Source: Streptomyces echinatus
GTDB lineage: Bacteria > Actinomycetota > Actinomycetes > Streptomycetales > Streptomycetaceae
NCBI RefSeq assembly: GCF_014203595.1
Contig: NZ_JACHJK010000004.1
Coordinates: 1-64,000, forward strand
Direction: 5' to 3'
Length of the DNA: 64,000 nt
Notes under the pieces: generated by a model
What the model was told of the DNA's origin: nothing
Seen by the model: the letters and a program-made list of their open reading frames with translations, nothing else
Databases searched by the model: none
Translations under genes and position numbers: made by a program
Shown here: positions 17,818 to 30,227 of the stretch, piece after piece
Layout of the letters: each line of letters starts with the position of its first letter
How positions within the stretch are numbered: position 1 is the stretch's first letter

Positions 17818-18810
17818 ATGACGAAGTACGGATCGTTTCCCGGTGCGCGTCCCCGGCGGCTGCGGACCTCGCCCGTCATGCGGCGGATGGTCGCCGAGAC
17901 CCGGCTGCATCCCGCCGACTTCATCCTCCCGGCGTTCGTCCGGGAGGGCGTGAGCGAGCCGGTGCCGATCGCCGCCATGCCCGGTGTCGTGCAGCACACC
18001 CGCGACAGCCTGAAGAAGGCCGCGCTGGAGGCGGTGGAGGCCGGGGTCTCCGGGATCATGCTGTTCGGCGTGCCGGAGGAGTCCAAGAAGGACGCCCAGG
18101 GCACGGTCGGCACCGACCCGGACGGGATCCTCCAGGTCGCCCTGCGGGACGTCCGCGCCGAGGTCGGCGACGATCTGCTCGTCATGTCCGACCTGTGCCT
18201 GGACGAGTTCACCGACCACGGGCACTGCGGCGTGCTGGACGCCGAGGGCCGCGTCGACAACGACGCCACCCTGGAGCGGTACGCCGAGATGGCCCAGGTG
18301 CAGGCCGACGCCGGCGCCCATGTCGTCGGCCCCAGCGGGATGATGGACGGCCAGATCGGCGTCATCCGCGACGCGCTCGACCAGATCGGGCGCGAGGACG
18401 TCGCCGTCCTCGCCTACACCGCCAAGTACTCCTCGGCCTTCTACGGCCCGTTCCGCGAGGCCGTCGGCTCCTCGCTGCAGGGCGACCGCAAGACCTACCA
18501 GCAGGATCCGGCCAACTGGCGCGAGTCGTTGCGGGAGTTGGAGCTGGACCTGGTCGAGGGCGCCGACATGGTGATGGTCAAGCCCGCCGGTCCGTACCTC
18601 GACATCCTCGCCCGGGTCGCGGACGCCGTGGACGTGCCCGTCGCCGCCTACCAGATCTCCGGTGAGTACGCGATGATCGAGGCCGCCGCCGAGAAGGGCT
18701 GGATCGACCGGGACCGGGCCATCGTCGAGACCCTGACCGGCATCAAGCGGGCCGGCGCGCGGAACATCCTCACCTACTGGGCCACCGAGGTGGCCCGGCA
18801 ACTGCGCTAG
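17818..18810 (+). CDS. hemB: Delta-aminolevulinic acid dehydratase (porphobilinogen synthase)
   Basis: 330 residues. It condenses two 5-aminolevulinate molecules to porphobilinogen. Both Schiff-base lysines are present: Lys203 in [11 protein letters not shown] and Lys255 in [10 protein letters not shown]. The metal-site region reads [19 protein letters not shown] with Cys, Asp and His in place. ATG 17818 is preceded by GTAGGTGGC. It is 175 bases after hemD, so it may share the operon or have its own promoter in that gap. Confidence 0.96.
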   Translation: MTKYGSFPGARPRRLRTSPVMRRMVAETRLHPADFILPAFVREGVSEPVPIAAMPGVVQHTRDSLKKAALEAVEAGVSGIMLFGVPEESKKDAQGTVGTDPDGILQVALRDVRAEVGDDLLVMSDLCLDEFTDHGHCGVLDAEGRVDNDATLERYAEMAQVQADAGAHVVGPSGMMDGQIGVIRDALDQIGREDVAVLAYTAKYSSAFYGPFREAVGSSLQGDRKTYQQDPANWRESLRELELDLVEGADMVMVKPAGPYLDILARVADAVDVPVAAYQISGEYAMIEAAAEKGWIDRDRAIVETLTGIKRAGARNILTYWATEVARQLR

Positions 18811-18816
18811 GACCGT

Positions 18817-19566
18817 TCACCAGCCGTTGATGAGCTCCAGGTCCTGCTCCCAGTACGTCACCTTCAGCGCGCTGTCGTAGTAGACGCCCTTGGCGGGCAG
18901 GGCCGGGATCGCGGACGGGCCGCCGCTGCTGTTCGGGGTGTAGCCCTGGAAGGCCAGGGTCAGCTTGTGGGCGGTCTGGCCGCCGGTGCCGCTGCCGTCG
19001 GCGGCCGACAGCAGCACGCCCGCGTACCCCGACTCGCCCGGCGCCAGGGAGACCACGGCCTGCGGCTGGGTCTCCTTGTCGGGCTGCGGTACCCACTGCA
19101 TCTGGTCGAAGCGCAGGACCGGGTAGTACGGCAGATCGCAGGACTTGCTGCCGGTGTTCCGCACCGTCAGCAGCATGTGGTTGAGAGGCCGGTTGAGCAG
19201 CTGGGCGGTGACCTTGGTGTTCGTGCCGTTGCACAGCACCGCGGAGCCGCCCCCGCTGCCGCCCGTGCCCTGGCCGCCCTGGCCGGCGGAGGTGCCGGAC
19301 CCGCCGCCGGGCTTGTGGGTACCGGTCACGGTCTTGCCGTCCGCCGTACCGCCGACGGCGCCGGCCGTGCCGCCCGGGCTGCCGGTGCCGCCGCCCGTGG
19401 TGCCGCCGGCGGTGTCCTCGGCCGTCCGTGGCGCGTCCGTCTCCACCGCCGTCGACTGGGAGGAGCCCTCGTCCTCGGTGCCCGTCCCGTTGCCGCACGC
19501 CGTGAGTGCGAGGGCGGCGACGGCGGTGCCGGTGGCGGCGAGCAGACGAACATGGCGCATACGCAT
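18817..19566 (-). CDS. DUF4232 lipoprotein
   Basis: 249 residues. The N-terminus (MRMRHVRLLAATGTAVAALA, then LTACGN) is a lipoprotein signal with lipobox Cys. A linker of about 70 residues rich in Gly, Thr and Ser leads to a DUF4232 beta-sandwich domain (TVRNTGSKSCDLPYYPVLRF, VSLAPGESGYAGVLL). DUF4232 proteins are secreted or membrane-tethered in actinobacteria; the role is unknown. ATG 19566 follows GAGGAC. It is convergent with hemB and divergent from the membrane-spanning XRE regulator. Confidence 0.85.
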   Translation of the reverse strand: MRMRHVRLLAATGTAVAALALTACGNGTGTEDEGSSQSTAVETDAPRTAEDTAGGTTGGGTGSPGGTAGAVGGTADGKTVTGTHKPGGGSGTSAGQGGQGTGGSGGGSAVLCNGTNTKVTAQLLNRPLNHMLLTVRNTGSKSCDLPYYPVLRFDQMQWVPQPDKETQPQAVVSLAPGESGYAGVLLSAADGSGTGGQTAHKLTLAFQGYTPNSSGGPSAIPALPAKGVYYDSALKVTYWEQDLELINGW

Positions 19567-19749
19567 GGCAAGTCCTCTTTCGGGCTGGGCCGGTTGTCGT
19601 GCTTGGATGACCAACAGCCTGTGGGCGGGTTCGTCCCAAGGGCCAGCAACTGCCGCCCATTTGGGACGCTGGAACGCCCACACGGCCTTGACCTGGGGAA
19701 ATGAGCCTGCCCTGGAACGCCTGGGCGGGACGAGGGGGACGGAGGAACG

Positions 19750-21189
<1,440 letters not shown>

Positions 21190-21377
21190 CCCGCCCGCCC
21201 AGCCGCCAGAAGGCCCGGACCCCCAACCGCCCGGACCCCCTACCGCCCAGCCGGCCGGCCGCCCAGCCGGCGGGCCGTCCGGATCACGGAATGACCGGTG
21301 TAGACGGCACGTACTTCTCTAGCCTGACGGCTCCGAGAGCAGCCTGATCGGATCCTGAGCCGAAGGAGAGCCGTGCC

Positions 21378-22634
21378 ATGACCGCAGTCGAGCCCGCCCC
21401 GACCCTCGTCACGCCCGCCGCCGAGCAGGCCGCGAGCCGCGCCCCCGTCCCGCAGCTCGCCGCCCCCGTCCCGCCGCTCGCCGCGCGCGCCCGCAGTGTG
21501 GGCGGTTCGCCCGTGCGGGACATCCTCGCGGTCACCGCACGTCCCGAGGTGATCAACTTCGCGGGCGGCCTGCCGGCACCGGAACTCTTCGACCGGGACG
21601 GCATAGCGGCGGCGTTCGAGCACGTCCTGGCGCACTCCCCGGCACAGGCGCTGCAGTACTCCACGACGGAGGGCGAACCCACGCTCCGGGCCGGCCTCGC
21701 GGCCCGCGTCACCGACCGGGGCCTGCCCACCGCCCCCGGCGACCTGCTCATCACGACCGGCTCCCAGCAGGCGCTGTCCCTGCTGGCGACGGCCCTGATC
21801 GAGCCGGGCGACACGGTCCTGGTGGAAAACCCCTGCTACCTGGCGGCACTTCAGGTCTTCGGGCTCGCGGGAGCGCGCGTCGTGGCCGTGCCGGGTGACG
21901 CGGACGGAGTCGACCCGGCCGCCCTGGAGGAGGCGATCCGCCGCGAACACCCCAAGCTGCTGTACCTGGTCCCCACCTTCCAGAACCCCACCGGCCGTAC
22001 GATGCCCGCGCCGCGGCGCGCGGCGATCGCCGAGGTGGCCGCCCGCCGGGGCCTGTGGATCGTCGAGGACGACCCGTACGGCGAACTCCGCTACGACGGT
22101 GAGCACCTCCCCTGGATCGCCTCCCTCCCCGGCGCCGAGGACCGCACCGTCCTGCTCGGCTCCTTCTCCAAGGTGATGGCTCCCGGCCTGCGCCTCGGCT
22201 GGCTGCGCGGGCCCGGAGAGCTGCGCCGGGCGTGCGCGGTGGCCAAGCAGGCGGCGGACCTGCACACCCCGACGCTCAACCAGCTCGCCGCCGCCCGCTA
22301 TCTGGACGTGCTGGACGCCCATGTGAAGCGGGTGCGGTCCGTCTACTGCGCACGTCGTGACGCCATGCTGGCGGGCCTGCCCGCCGCCCTGCCGGCCGGC
22401 TCCCGGTGGAGCCGGCCGGCAGGTGGCATGTTCCTCTGGGTGCGCCTGCCGGAGTCGTACGACACCCTCGCCCTGCTTCCGCGGGTGGTCGAGCAGAACG
22501 TCGCCTACGTGCCCGGCGCGCCCTTCCACGTCGGCGAACCCGGCCGCTCCACCCTGCGCCTGTGCTTCGTCACCCAGACCCCGGACGAGATCGGGGAGGG
22601 GCTGCGCCGGCTGGCCCGGGGGCTCGCCGGCTGA
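21378..22634 (+). CDS. PLP-dependent class I/II aminotransferase (2-aminoadipate transaminase-like)
   Basis: 418 residues. After a Pro/Ala-rich leader of about 35 residues comes a fold-type I aminotransferase: NFAGGLPAPELFD, the PLP-phosphate segment TTGSQQALSLLATALI, the Asn/Pro segment PTFQNPTGRTM, the Asp segment WIVEDDPYGELRYDG, and the PLP lysine, Lys265, in SFSKVMAPGLRLGW. The closest relatives are LysN-type 2-aminoadipate and broad-range amino acid transaminases, also the C-half of MocR regulators. GAAGGAGAG lies before ATG 21378. The amino donor is not determinable here. Confidence 0.88.
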   Translation: MTAVEPAPTLVTPAAEQAASRAPVPQLAAPVPPLAARARSVGGSPVRDILAVTARPEVINFAGGLPAPELFDRDGIAAAFEHVLAHSPAQALQYSTTEGEPTLRAGLAARVTDRGLPTAPGDLLITTGSQQALSLLATALIEPGDTVLVENPCYLAALQVFGLAGARVVAVPGDADGVDPAALEEAIRREHPKLLYLVPTFQNPTGRTMPAPRRAAIAEVAARRGLWIVEDDPYGELRYDGEHLPWIASLPGAEDRTVLLGSFSKVMAPGLRLGWLRGPGELRRACAVAKQAADLHTPTLNQLAAARYLDVLDAHVKRVRSVYCARRDAMLAGLPAALPAGSRWSRPAGGMFLWVRLPESYDTLALLPRVVEQNVAYVPGAPFHVGEPGRSTLRLCFVTQTPDEIGEGLRRLARGLAG

Positions 22635-22647
22635 GGGCGGCGGCGGG

Positions 22648-23460
22648 TCAGTCCCACCAGAAGGTCCAGGTGTCCTCGCCCAACAGGGTCTTCGCGTAGC
22701 CGCGCAGGGTGTCCTCCTCGCCCTGGAGGATGCTGTCCGGGCAGAACGCGAAGTGCTCCGCCGCCACCGCCTCGGCGTCCTCCTGGGTGGCCGGCGGGGC
22801 CGCCACGGACAGGACGAGGGTGTCCGGGCCCAGGGCCACCACCCGTATGCCGAAGCGGTCCTCCCAGGACCGCAGGACCGCGCTCACGCGGGCCACGTCG
22901 GGCTCGTAGTTCACCGGGCCGGCCCAGCCGATCGCGGCCGGTATGTCGGCCGACCGGCGCGCCGGGACCAGGGCGAGGTGGGCCCGCTCGATGCCCGACT
23001 CCGGATCGCCGCACAGCGCGTCGGCGACCTGGGCCGCGCGGGTGTCCGGGGCGACGGAGAGGGCGGCGGGGGCGGGGGCCAGTCCGGGCCACTCGTCCCC
23101 GAACGGCTCGATCTCCTCGGCCGCGCCGCCGTCCTCCGTCTCCTCCTCCCAGTACTCCGCGAGGACGTCCTCGGCGTCGTGATCGCCCGGGTAGGACGTC
23201 TCACCGGGCAGCAGCGCCCAGTCCTCCAGGCCGACCGCGGTATCCACGAGCACCGGCAGCAGACCCGCGCGGGCCGCCGGCGCGCCCAGCGCCTTCCAGG
23301 TGCCCGGCGCGGCCGGCTTCTCCGCGTGCCACAGCAGGGGTTCGTGCCAGGGGCCGTCGTCCGTCGTGTCGATCAGCCGGCCGGGAGGCAGCCGGAGCCC
23401 CAGGGAACGGCCGCTGGGATCGGTGGCCAGTCGGGGCAGCGGGTTGGGAAGAGTCGCCAT
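22648..23460 (-). CDS. DUF4253 domain protein
   Basis: 270 residues, no signal peptide. The N-terminal part (MATLPNPLPRLATDPSGRSL) and an acidic middle region lead to the C-terminal DUF4253 domain (LALVPARRSADIPAAIGWAG, WEDRFGIRVVALGPDTLVL, AEHFAFCPDSI). The family is common in Streptomyces and has no known function, though some members lie near polymorphic toxin or immunity loci. The start at 23460 matches the conserved N-terminus. It converges on the aminotransferase gene 13 bases away. Confidence 0.8.
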   Translation of the reverse strand: MATLPNPLPRLATDPSGRSLGLRLPPGRLIDTTDDGPWHEPLLWHAEKPAAPGTWKALGAPAARAGLLPVLVDTAVGLEDWALLPGETSYPGDHDAEDVLAEYWEEETEDGGAAEEIEPFGDEWPGLAPAPAALSVAPDTRAAQVADALCGDPESGIERAHLALVPARRSADIPAAIGWAGPVNYEPDVARVSAVLRSWEDRFGIRVVALGPDTLVLSVAAPPATQEDAEAVAAEHFAFCPDSILQGEEDTLRGYAKTLLGEDTWTFWWD

Positions 23461-23499
23461 GCCCGTGACTGTAAGCCCCGCCACTGACAACGCCGTTGA

Positions 23500-23647
23500 C
23501 CCCCTCCCCCTCCTTTGCCGACGGCTGGGATTGGCGGATCCGTGCCATCGCCCCCGGGATCTCATCCCGCTGACCTGCGCCTTTCTCACGCCTCCCCGGA
23601 ACGGATCTGCCAATCCACCCCGGAAGGGGGAGGGGAGGGGGAGGGGG
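23500..23647. repeat. Nested inverted repeat, MITE-like
   Basis: Outer arms CCCCCTCCCCCTCC (23500-23513) and GGAGGGGGAGGGGG (23634-23647) are perfect complements. Inner arms GGATTGGCGGATCCGT (23528-23543) and ACGGATCTGCCAATCC (23601-23616) match at 15 of 16 positions. The 148-base element fills the gap between the DUF4253 and VOC genes and contains no reading frame of note. It could be a miniature inverted-repeat element or a large RNA hairpin. Confidence 0.6.
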
Positions 23648-23653
23648 CAAGGG

Positions 23654-24040
23654 TCAGAGCAGGGTGGTGATGCAGAAGGGGTGGCCTGCGGGGTCCAGGA
23701 GGACTCGCCAGCGGTCTTCGCCGGGCTGGTGCTCGGGGGTGGTGGCGCCCAGGGTGTGCAGGTGTTTCTCGGCGGTGTCCAGGTCGTCCACGCCCAGTTC
23801 GATGTGCGCCTGCTTCTCCTGGGCCGGGTCCGGCCAGGTCGGCGGGCGGTAGTCGGCCAGGCGGTTGAAGCCGAGACCGGTCGACCCCTCCTTGCCGAGC
23901 AGTACGAAGTCGTCCGTGGAGTAGAGGGCCGACATGTCCAGCAACTCCGCGTAGAAGCGGGACAGTTCGGCGGGGTCGGCGCAGTCGAAGGTGACGGCGG
24001 CGTAGCGGAACGCGGGTGTGGAAGTGGTCTTGGTGGTCAT
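23654..24040 (-). CDS. VOC-family (glyoxalase/bleomycin-resistance fold) protein
   Basis: 128 residues with two beta-alpha-beta-beta-beta units: AAVTFDCADPAELSRFYAEL in the first and HIELGVDDLDTAEKHLHTLG in the second, ending DPAGHPFCITTLL. VOC proteins bind metal or small molecules and include glyoxalases, dioxygenases and drug-binding resistance proteins; this small member has no clear catalytic assignment. It is divergent from the WYL regulator, which may control it. Confidence 0.85.
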   Translation of the reverse strand: MTTKTTSTPAFRYAAVTFDCADPAELSRFYAELLDMSALYSTDDFVLLGKEGSTGLGFNRLADYRPPTWPDPAQEKQAHIELGVDDLDTAEKHLHTLGATTPEHQPGEDRWRVLLDPAGHPFCITTLL

Positions 24041-24111
24041 GGGGACGACCGTAGGACGTGACCCGGACAGTTCCGGTCCTGGTCATGACCGCGTGTGGAA
24101 AACTTCCCGCT

Positions 24112-25062
24112 GTGCTCAGCTCGTCCGCCCGCCTGCTACGGCTGCTGTCCCTGCTGTCGGCCCGCCCGTCCTGGACGTGCGCCGAGCTGGCCGAGCGCAT
24201 GGAGGTCACGGACCGTACGGTCCGCCGGGACGTGGCACGGCTGCGGGACCTCGGCTACTCCGTCGACTCCGAGGCCGGGCCCTGGGGCGGCTACCGCCTG
24301 CGCGCCGGGTCCCGGGTGCCGCCGCTGATCCTCGACGACGAGGAGGCGCTCGCCGTGGCGGTCGGACTGCGCGAGGCCGCGCTGAGCGACGCGCTCGGCG
24401 GCGACCAGGCCGCGCTGTCGGCCCTGCTGAAGCTGCGCCAGGTACTGCCCCGCCGGATCGCGGACCGCCTCGGCGAACTGGACGACGCCTTCGTCCGCCT
24501 CCCCGGGACCGACGGCCCGCAGATCAGGCCGGGTCTGCTGCTGGAGCTGGCCGTCGCCTGCCGGCAGGGGGAGCGGGCCCGGCTGTCGTACACCGACGGA
24601 GAGGGACGGGGCACGGTCCGGGACGTCGACCCGTACCGGCTCGTCCACACCGGGCGGCGCTGGTACTTCGTCGCGCGGGACGTGTCCCGGGCGCAGTGGC
24701 GGACGTTCCGGGCCGACCGGGTCGACCGCATCCAGCCCACCGGACACCCGGCGGACCTCACCGACCCGCCCGACCCGGCCCGGCTCGTCTCCCGCAACAC
24801 CGCGAACGGCCCCTACCCGCTGTCGGCCACCGTCCGCCTGCCCGTCCCCATGGACGAGGCGCTGCGGATCGTCCCGCCGACGGTCGGCACCCATCGCCCC
24901 GACGGGCCCGACGCCACCCTCGTCGACATCGGCGGCCCGAACCCGGACGGCCTCGCCCGCTATCTCCTCGGCCTCGGAACACCGCTGCGCGTCATCGAAC
25001 CGGACCCGGTCCGGCAGGCCCTGGCACGCCGGGCGCGGGAGCTCGCCGGGGAGAACGCCTGA
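24112..25062 (+). CDS. HTH-WYL transcriptional regulator
   Basis: About 316 residues. The N-terminal winged helix (ARLLRLLSLLSARPSWTCAE, MEVTDRTVRRDVARLRDLGY) is DeoR/HTH_11 type. The middle WYL domain begins at LLELAVACRQGERARLSY and includes DPYRLVHTGRRWYFVARD; the C-terminal WCX extension ends the protein. WYL proteins sense nucleic-acid fragments or other ligands and often control DNA-damage or metabolic genes. Start GTG 24112 begins the conserved part; ATG 24085 or GTG 24058 would add 9 or 18 residues. It is divergent from the VOC gene, its probable target. Confidence 0.85.
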   Translation: MLSSSARLLRLLSLLSARPSWTCAELAERMEVTDRTVRRDVARLRDLGYSVDSEAGPWGGYRLRAGSRVPPLILDDEEALAVAVGLREAALSDALGGDQAALSALLKLRQVLPRRIADRLGELDDAFVRLPGTDGPQIRPGLLLELAVACRQGERARLSYTDGEGRGTVRDVDPYRLVHTGRRWYFVARDVSRAQWRTFRADRVDRIQPTGHPADLTDPPDPARLVSRNTANGPYPLSATVRLPVPMDEALRIVPPTVGTHRPDGPDATLVDIGGPNPDGLARYLLGLGTPLRVIEPDPVRQALARRARELAGENA

Positions 25063-25100
25063 CGCGGGGGCCGCGATCCGGCGTGATGCGTGCAAAGGCA

Positions 25101-25136
25101 GTGGGGACGCTCCCGTGTGCACGGGAGCGTCCCCAC
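25101..25136. terminator. Bidirectional hairpin terminator
   Basis: GTGGGGACGCTCCCGTG and CACGGGAGCGTCCCCAC form a perfect 17-bp stem with a 2-base loop between the convergent WYL regulator and argS genes. Confidence 0.85.
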
Positions 25137-25155
25137 AGGTGCCGAGGGCCGCGTG

Positions 25156-26925
<1,770 letters not shown>

Positions 26926-27061
26926 AGGAATGGGTGCCGTTCTCCTCGTGGGGCGGATGGTCCCGGCCAGTATCCCACGGGGGGTAAAGCCGTTTTCCCG
27001 GCCGCCGTACGGTCTGTGAGAATGGAGTGTCACCCCGTTCAGAAAGAAGGACGTGCCGATC

Positions 27062-28792
27062 GTGGCTCAGAGCACCGAGACCACCGACTGGGTCTCCCGT
27101 TTCGCGGATGAGGTCATCGAGGAATCGGAGCGCCAGGCCCCGGGCAAACCGGTCGTCGTCGCGTCCGGCCTCTCCCCCTCCGGCCCGATCCACCTCGGCA
27201 ACCTCCGCGAGGTCATGACCCCGCATCTCGTCGCCGACGAGATCCGCCGCCGCGGCCACCAGGTCCGGCACCTGATCTCCTGGGACGACTACGACCGGTA
27301 CCGGAAGGTGCCGGCGGGCGTCGCCGGTGTCGACGAGTCGTGGGCCGAGCACATCGGCAAGCCGCTCACCTCGGTGCCGGCGCCGAAGGGCTCCGCGCAC
27401 CCGAACTGGGCCGAGCACTTCAAGGCCGCGATGATCGAGTCGCTCGCCGAGCTGGGCGTCGAGTTCGACGGGATCAGCCAGACCGCGCAGTACACCTCCG
27501 GTGTCTACCGCGAGCAGATCCTGCACGCCATGCGGCACCGCGGGGACATCGACGCGATCCTCGCCCAGTACCGCACGAAGAAGGCGCCGAAGAAGCAGCA
27601 GCAGAAGGCCGTCGACGAGGCCGAGCTGGAGGCCGAGGAGGGCTCGGGAGCCGCGGCCGAGGACGACGGCAGCTCCGGCTCCGCCGGGTACTTCCCGTAC
27701 AAGCCGTACTGCGGCAACTGCGAGAAGGACCTGACGACCGTCACCTCCTACGACGACGACAGCACCGAGCTGGCGTACACGTGCACCGCGTGCGGCTTCA
27801 CCGAGACCGTCCGGCTGAGCGAGTTCAACCGCGGCAAGCTGGTCTGGAAGGTCGACTGGCCGATGCGCTGGGCGTACGAGGGCGTGATCTTCGAGCCGAG
27901 CGGTGTCGACCACTCCTCGCCGGGTTCGTCGTTCCAGGTGGGCGGACAGATCGTCGGCATCTTCGGCGGCAAGCGGCCCATCGGTCCCATGTACGCCTTC
28001 GTCGGCATCAGCGGCATGGCGAAGATGTCCTCCTCGCGCGGCGGCGTGCCCACCCCGGCCGACGCCCTGCAGATCATGGAGCCGCAGCTCCTGCGCTGGC
28101 TGTACGCGCGCCGCAGGCCCAACCAGTCCTTCAAGATCGCCTTCGACCAGGAGATCCAGCGGCTCTACGACGAGTGGGACAAGCTCGCGGCCAAGGTCGC
28201 CGACGGTTCCGCCCTGCCGGGTGACGTGGCCGCGTACACCCGCGCCGTCGGCACCGCCGCCGGTGAGCTGCCGAAGACGTCGCGTCCGCTGCCGTACCGC
28301 ACGCTCGCCTCCGTGGCCGACATCACCGCCGGACACGAGGACCAGGCGCTGCGCATCCTCTCCGAGCTGGACCCGGAGCAGCCGCTGGCCTCCCTGGACG
28401 AGGTCCGCCCGCGGTACGACAAGGCCGAGGCGTGGATCAACACCCACGTGCCCGCCGACCAGCGGACCATCGTGCGCGACGAGCCCGACACCGAGCTGCT
28501 GAAGTCCCTCGACGAGGCGTCCGGGCAGTCGGTGCGGCTGCTGCTCGACGGGCTCGCCGAGCACTGGTCGCTCGACGGGCTGACCCACCTCGTGTACGGC
28601 GTGCCGAAGGTACAGGCCGGCTTCTCCGCCGACGCCACCCCCAAGGAGCTGCCGGCCGAGATCAAGACCGCGCAGCGGACCTTCTTCGCCCTGCTCTACC
28701 ACCTGCTCGTGGGCCGCGACACCGGCCCGCGGCTGCCCACCCTGCTGCTCGCGGTCGGGCAGGACCGGGTGCGGAAGCTGCTCGGCGAGTAG
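27062..28792 (+). CDS. lysS: Class I lysyl-tRNA synthetase
   Basis: About 576 residues. It is the archaeal-type class I enzyme: the HIGH-like motif [15 protein letters not shown] near the N-terminus and KMSSSRGG as the KMSKS loop. A zinc-finger insertion with CGNC and CTAC lies near residues 220-250, and an acidic Glu/Ala/Ser-rich linker before it. GTG 27062 is preferred because AAGAAGG ends 11 bases upstream; GTG 27053 (adding MPI) is too close to that site. Many streptomycetes also have a class II LysRS elsewhere. A strong hairpin follows the stop. Confidence 0.95.
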   Translation: MAQSTETTDWVSRFADEVIEESERQAPGKPVVVASGLSPSGPIHLGNLREVMTPHLVADEIRRRGHQVRHLISWDDYDRYRKVPAGVAGVDESWAEHIGKPLTSVPAPKGSAHPNWAEHFKAAMIESLAELGVEFDGISQTAQYTSGVYREQILHAMRHRGDIDAILAQYRTKKAPKKQQQKAVDEAELEAEEGSGAAAEDDGSSGSAGYFPYKPYCGNCEKDLTTVTSYDDDSTELAYTCTACGFTETVRLSEFNRGKLVWKVDWPMRWAYEGVIFEPSGVDHSSPGSSFQVGGQIVGIFGGKRPIGPMYAFVGISGMAKMSSSRGGVPTPADALQIMEPQLLRWLYARRRPNQSFKIAFDQEIQRLYDEWDKLAAKVADGSALPGDVAAYTRAVGTAAGELPKTSRPLPYRTLASVADITAGHEDQALRILSELDPEQPLASLDEVRPRYDKAEAWINTHVPADQRTIVRDEPDTELLKSLDEASGQSVRLLLDGLAEHWSLDGLTHLVYGVPKVQAGFSADATPKELPAEIKTAQRTFFALLYHLLVGRDTGPRLPTLLLAVGQDRVRKLLGE

Positions 28793-28809
28793 GCGGCACC
28801 GGGAAGCGC

Positions 28810-28849
28810 ATGGAAGAGGGGCCCTCCTTCGGGAGGGCCCCTTCTCCAT
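28810..28849. terminator. Bidirectional hairpin terminator
   Basis: GGGGCCCTCC, a TTCG tetraloop and GGAGGGCCCC form the core stem, extended by ATGGAAGA / TTCTCCAT. It lies between the convergent lysS and DUF2637 genes. Confidence 0.88.
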
Positions 28850-28866
28850 GCCGTCGGATGTGCCGG

Positions 28867-30135
28867 CTATGCGATGTGCTCGTCCTGGAGTTCCCGGGAG
28901 TGCCGCTCGGCGAACACCTTGACCAGGCGTTCGGCCTCACGTGCCGGGACCCGCACGCCGAAGGTCGCCTCGACGTCCTCCCTGAGCTGTGCCCCGGTGG
29001 GGTAGCTGCCGTCGATCGACTTGCGGAAGACCTGGTAGAAGTCCTCCTCGGTCGGCTCCGGAACCGCCACGCCCCCGCCGTCGCCCAGCTCCCGGGTACG
29101 GGTCGCGTTCACCGGGATGGGGAAACTTCCCGTCTCCTCCGGGGAGGGCTGCTGGAACTGCTCCGCGGGCTGCTCCCCGTACCAGTCCTCGTACTGCTCC
29201 TCGGGCTCGTACTGGGGCTCCGGAGGCGGCTCGTACGCCGGGTCGTAGCCCCCGTGGTACTCGATCTCCCGCTGAGCCTGGAACCAGGGGCTCTCCTCGT
29301 CCTCGGGAGGCTCCGGCGGGAACTGCCCGCCGCGCGGTGCCGCCTGGGCGGGGACGGACGCCGCAGCCGCGGCACGACCGCCCGCGACGGCCGCCGGACC
29401 GGCCGCCGCCAACCGCGGCTGCGAGGGCGCCGGAGGCAGCAGCACCGGATCGATGCCCGCCGCCGCCAGGCCGGCCGGCGCCGTCTCCATCAGCGGAACG
29501 CCGTACTTCGCCAGCCTGAGCGGCATCAGGGACTCCACCGGAGCCTTCCTGCGCCACCCCCGGCCGAACCGGGAACGCAGCCGGGCCTGGTAGACGAGAC
29601 GTTCCTGCTCCAGCTTGATCACCTGGTCGTAGGAACGCAGCTCCCACAGCTTCATGCGACGCCACAGGAGGAACGTCGGAACCGGGGACAGGAGCCAGCG
29701 GGTGAGGCGCACACCCTCCATGTGCTTGTCGGCCGTGATGTCGGCGATACGGCCGATCGCGTGCCGGGCCGCCTCCACCGCCACGACGAACAGCACCGGA
29801 ATCACCGCGTGCATGCCCACGCCCAGCGGATCCGGCCAGGCGGCGGCACCGTTGAAGGCGATCGTCGCCGCCGTCAGGAGCCACGCCGTCTGACGCAGAA
29901 GCGGGAAGGGGATACGGATCCAGGTCAGCAGCAGGTCAAGGGCCAGAAGAACACAGATGCCTGCGTCGATACCCACCGGGAACACATACGAGAAGTTCCC
30001 GAAGCCCTTCTTGATGGCCAGCTCGCGCACGGCCGCGTACGAACCGGCGAAGCCGATTCCGGCGATGATCAAAGCACCGGAGACGACGACGCCGATGAGT
30101 ATGCGATGCATCCGAGTCAGCTGCGGCGCGGCCAC
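28867..30135 (-). CDS. DUF2637 membrane protein
   Basis: About 422 residues. Four membrane helices occupy the first 150 residues (MHRILIGVVVSGALIIAGIG, DAGICVLLALDLLLTW, WLLTAATIAFNGAAAW, MHAVIPVLFVVAVEAARHA), followed by a basic segment and a long Pro/Glu/Tyr-rich cytoplasmic region ending in a conserved winged-helix-like block (IDGSYPTGAQLREDVEATFG, PAREAERLVKVFAERHSREL). DUF2637 is found in SpdB-like plasmid spread proteins and in chromosomal Streptomyces genes; the role here is unknown. GTG 30135 follows GGGGAGGGGAG. Two DUF3558 lipoprotein genes lie upstream on the same strand. Confidence 0.85.
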   Translation of the reverse strand: MAAPQLTRMHRILIGVVVSGALIIAGIGFAGSYAAVRELAIKKGFGNFSYVFPVGIDAGICVLLALDLLLTWIRIPFPLLRQTAWLLTAATIAFNGAAAWPDPLGVGMHAVIPVLFVVAVEAARHAIGRIADITADKHMEGVRLTRWLLSPVPTFLLWRRMKLWELRSYDQVIKLEQERLVYQARLRSRFGRGWRRKAPVESLMPLRLAKYGVPLMETAPAGLAAAGIDPVLLPPAPSQPRLAAAGPAAVAGGRAAAAASVPAQAAPRGGQFPPEPPEDEESPWFQAQREIEYHGGYDPAYEPPPEPQYEPEEQYEDWYGEQPAEQFQQPSPEETGSFPIPVNATRTRELGDGGGVAVPEPTEEDFYQVFRKSIDGSYPTGAQLREDVEATFGVRVPAREAERLVKVFAERHSRELQDEHIA

Positions 30136-30227
30136 TCGTACTCCCCTCCCCTTGCGAGATGTTGCGCGCAACAGGGTGGCACACGTGTGCGGCGAACGTG
30201 GCGCCGGTCAGCTGCTGGGACCCCGGG

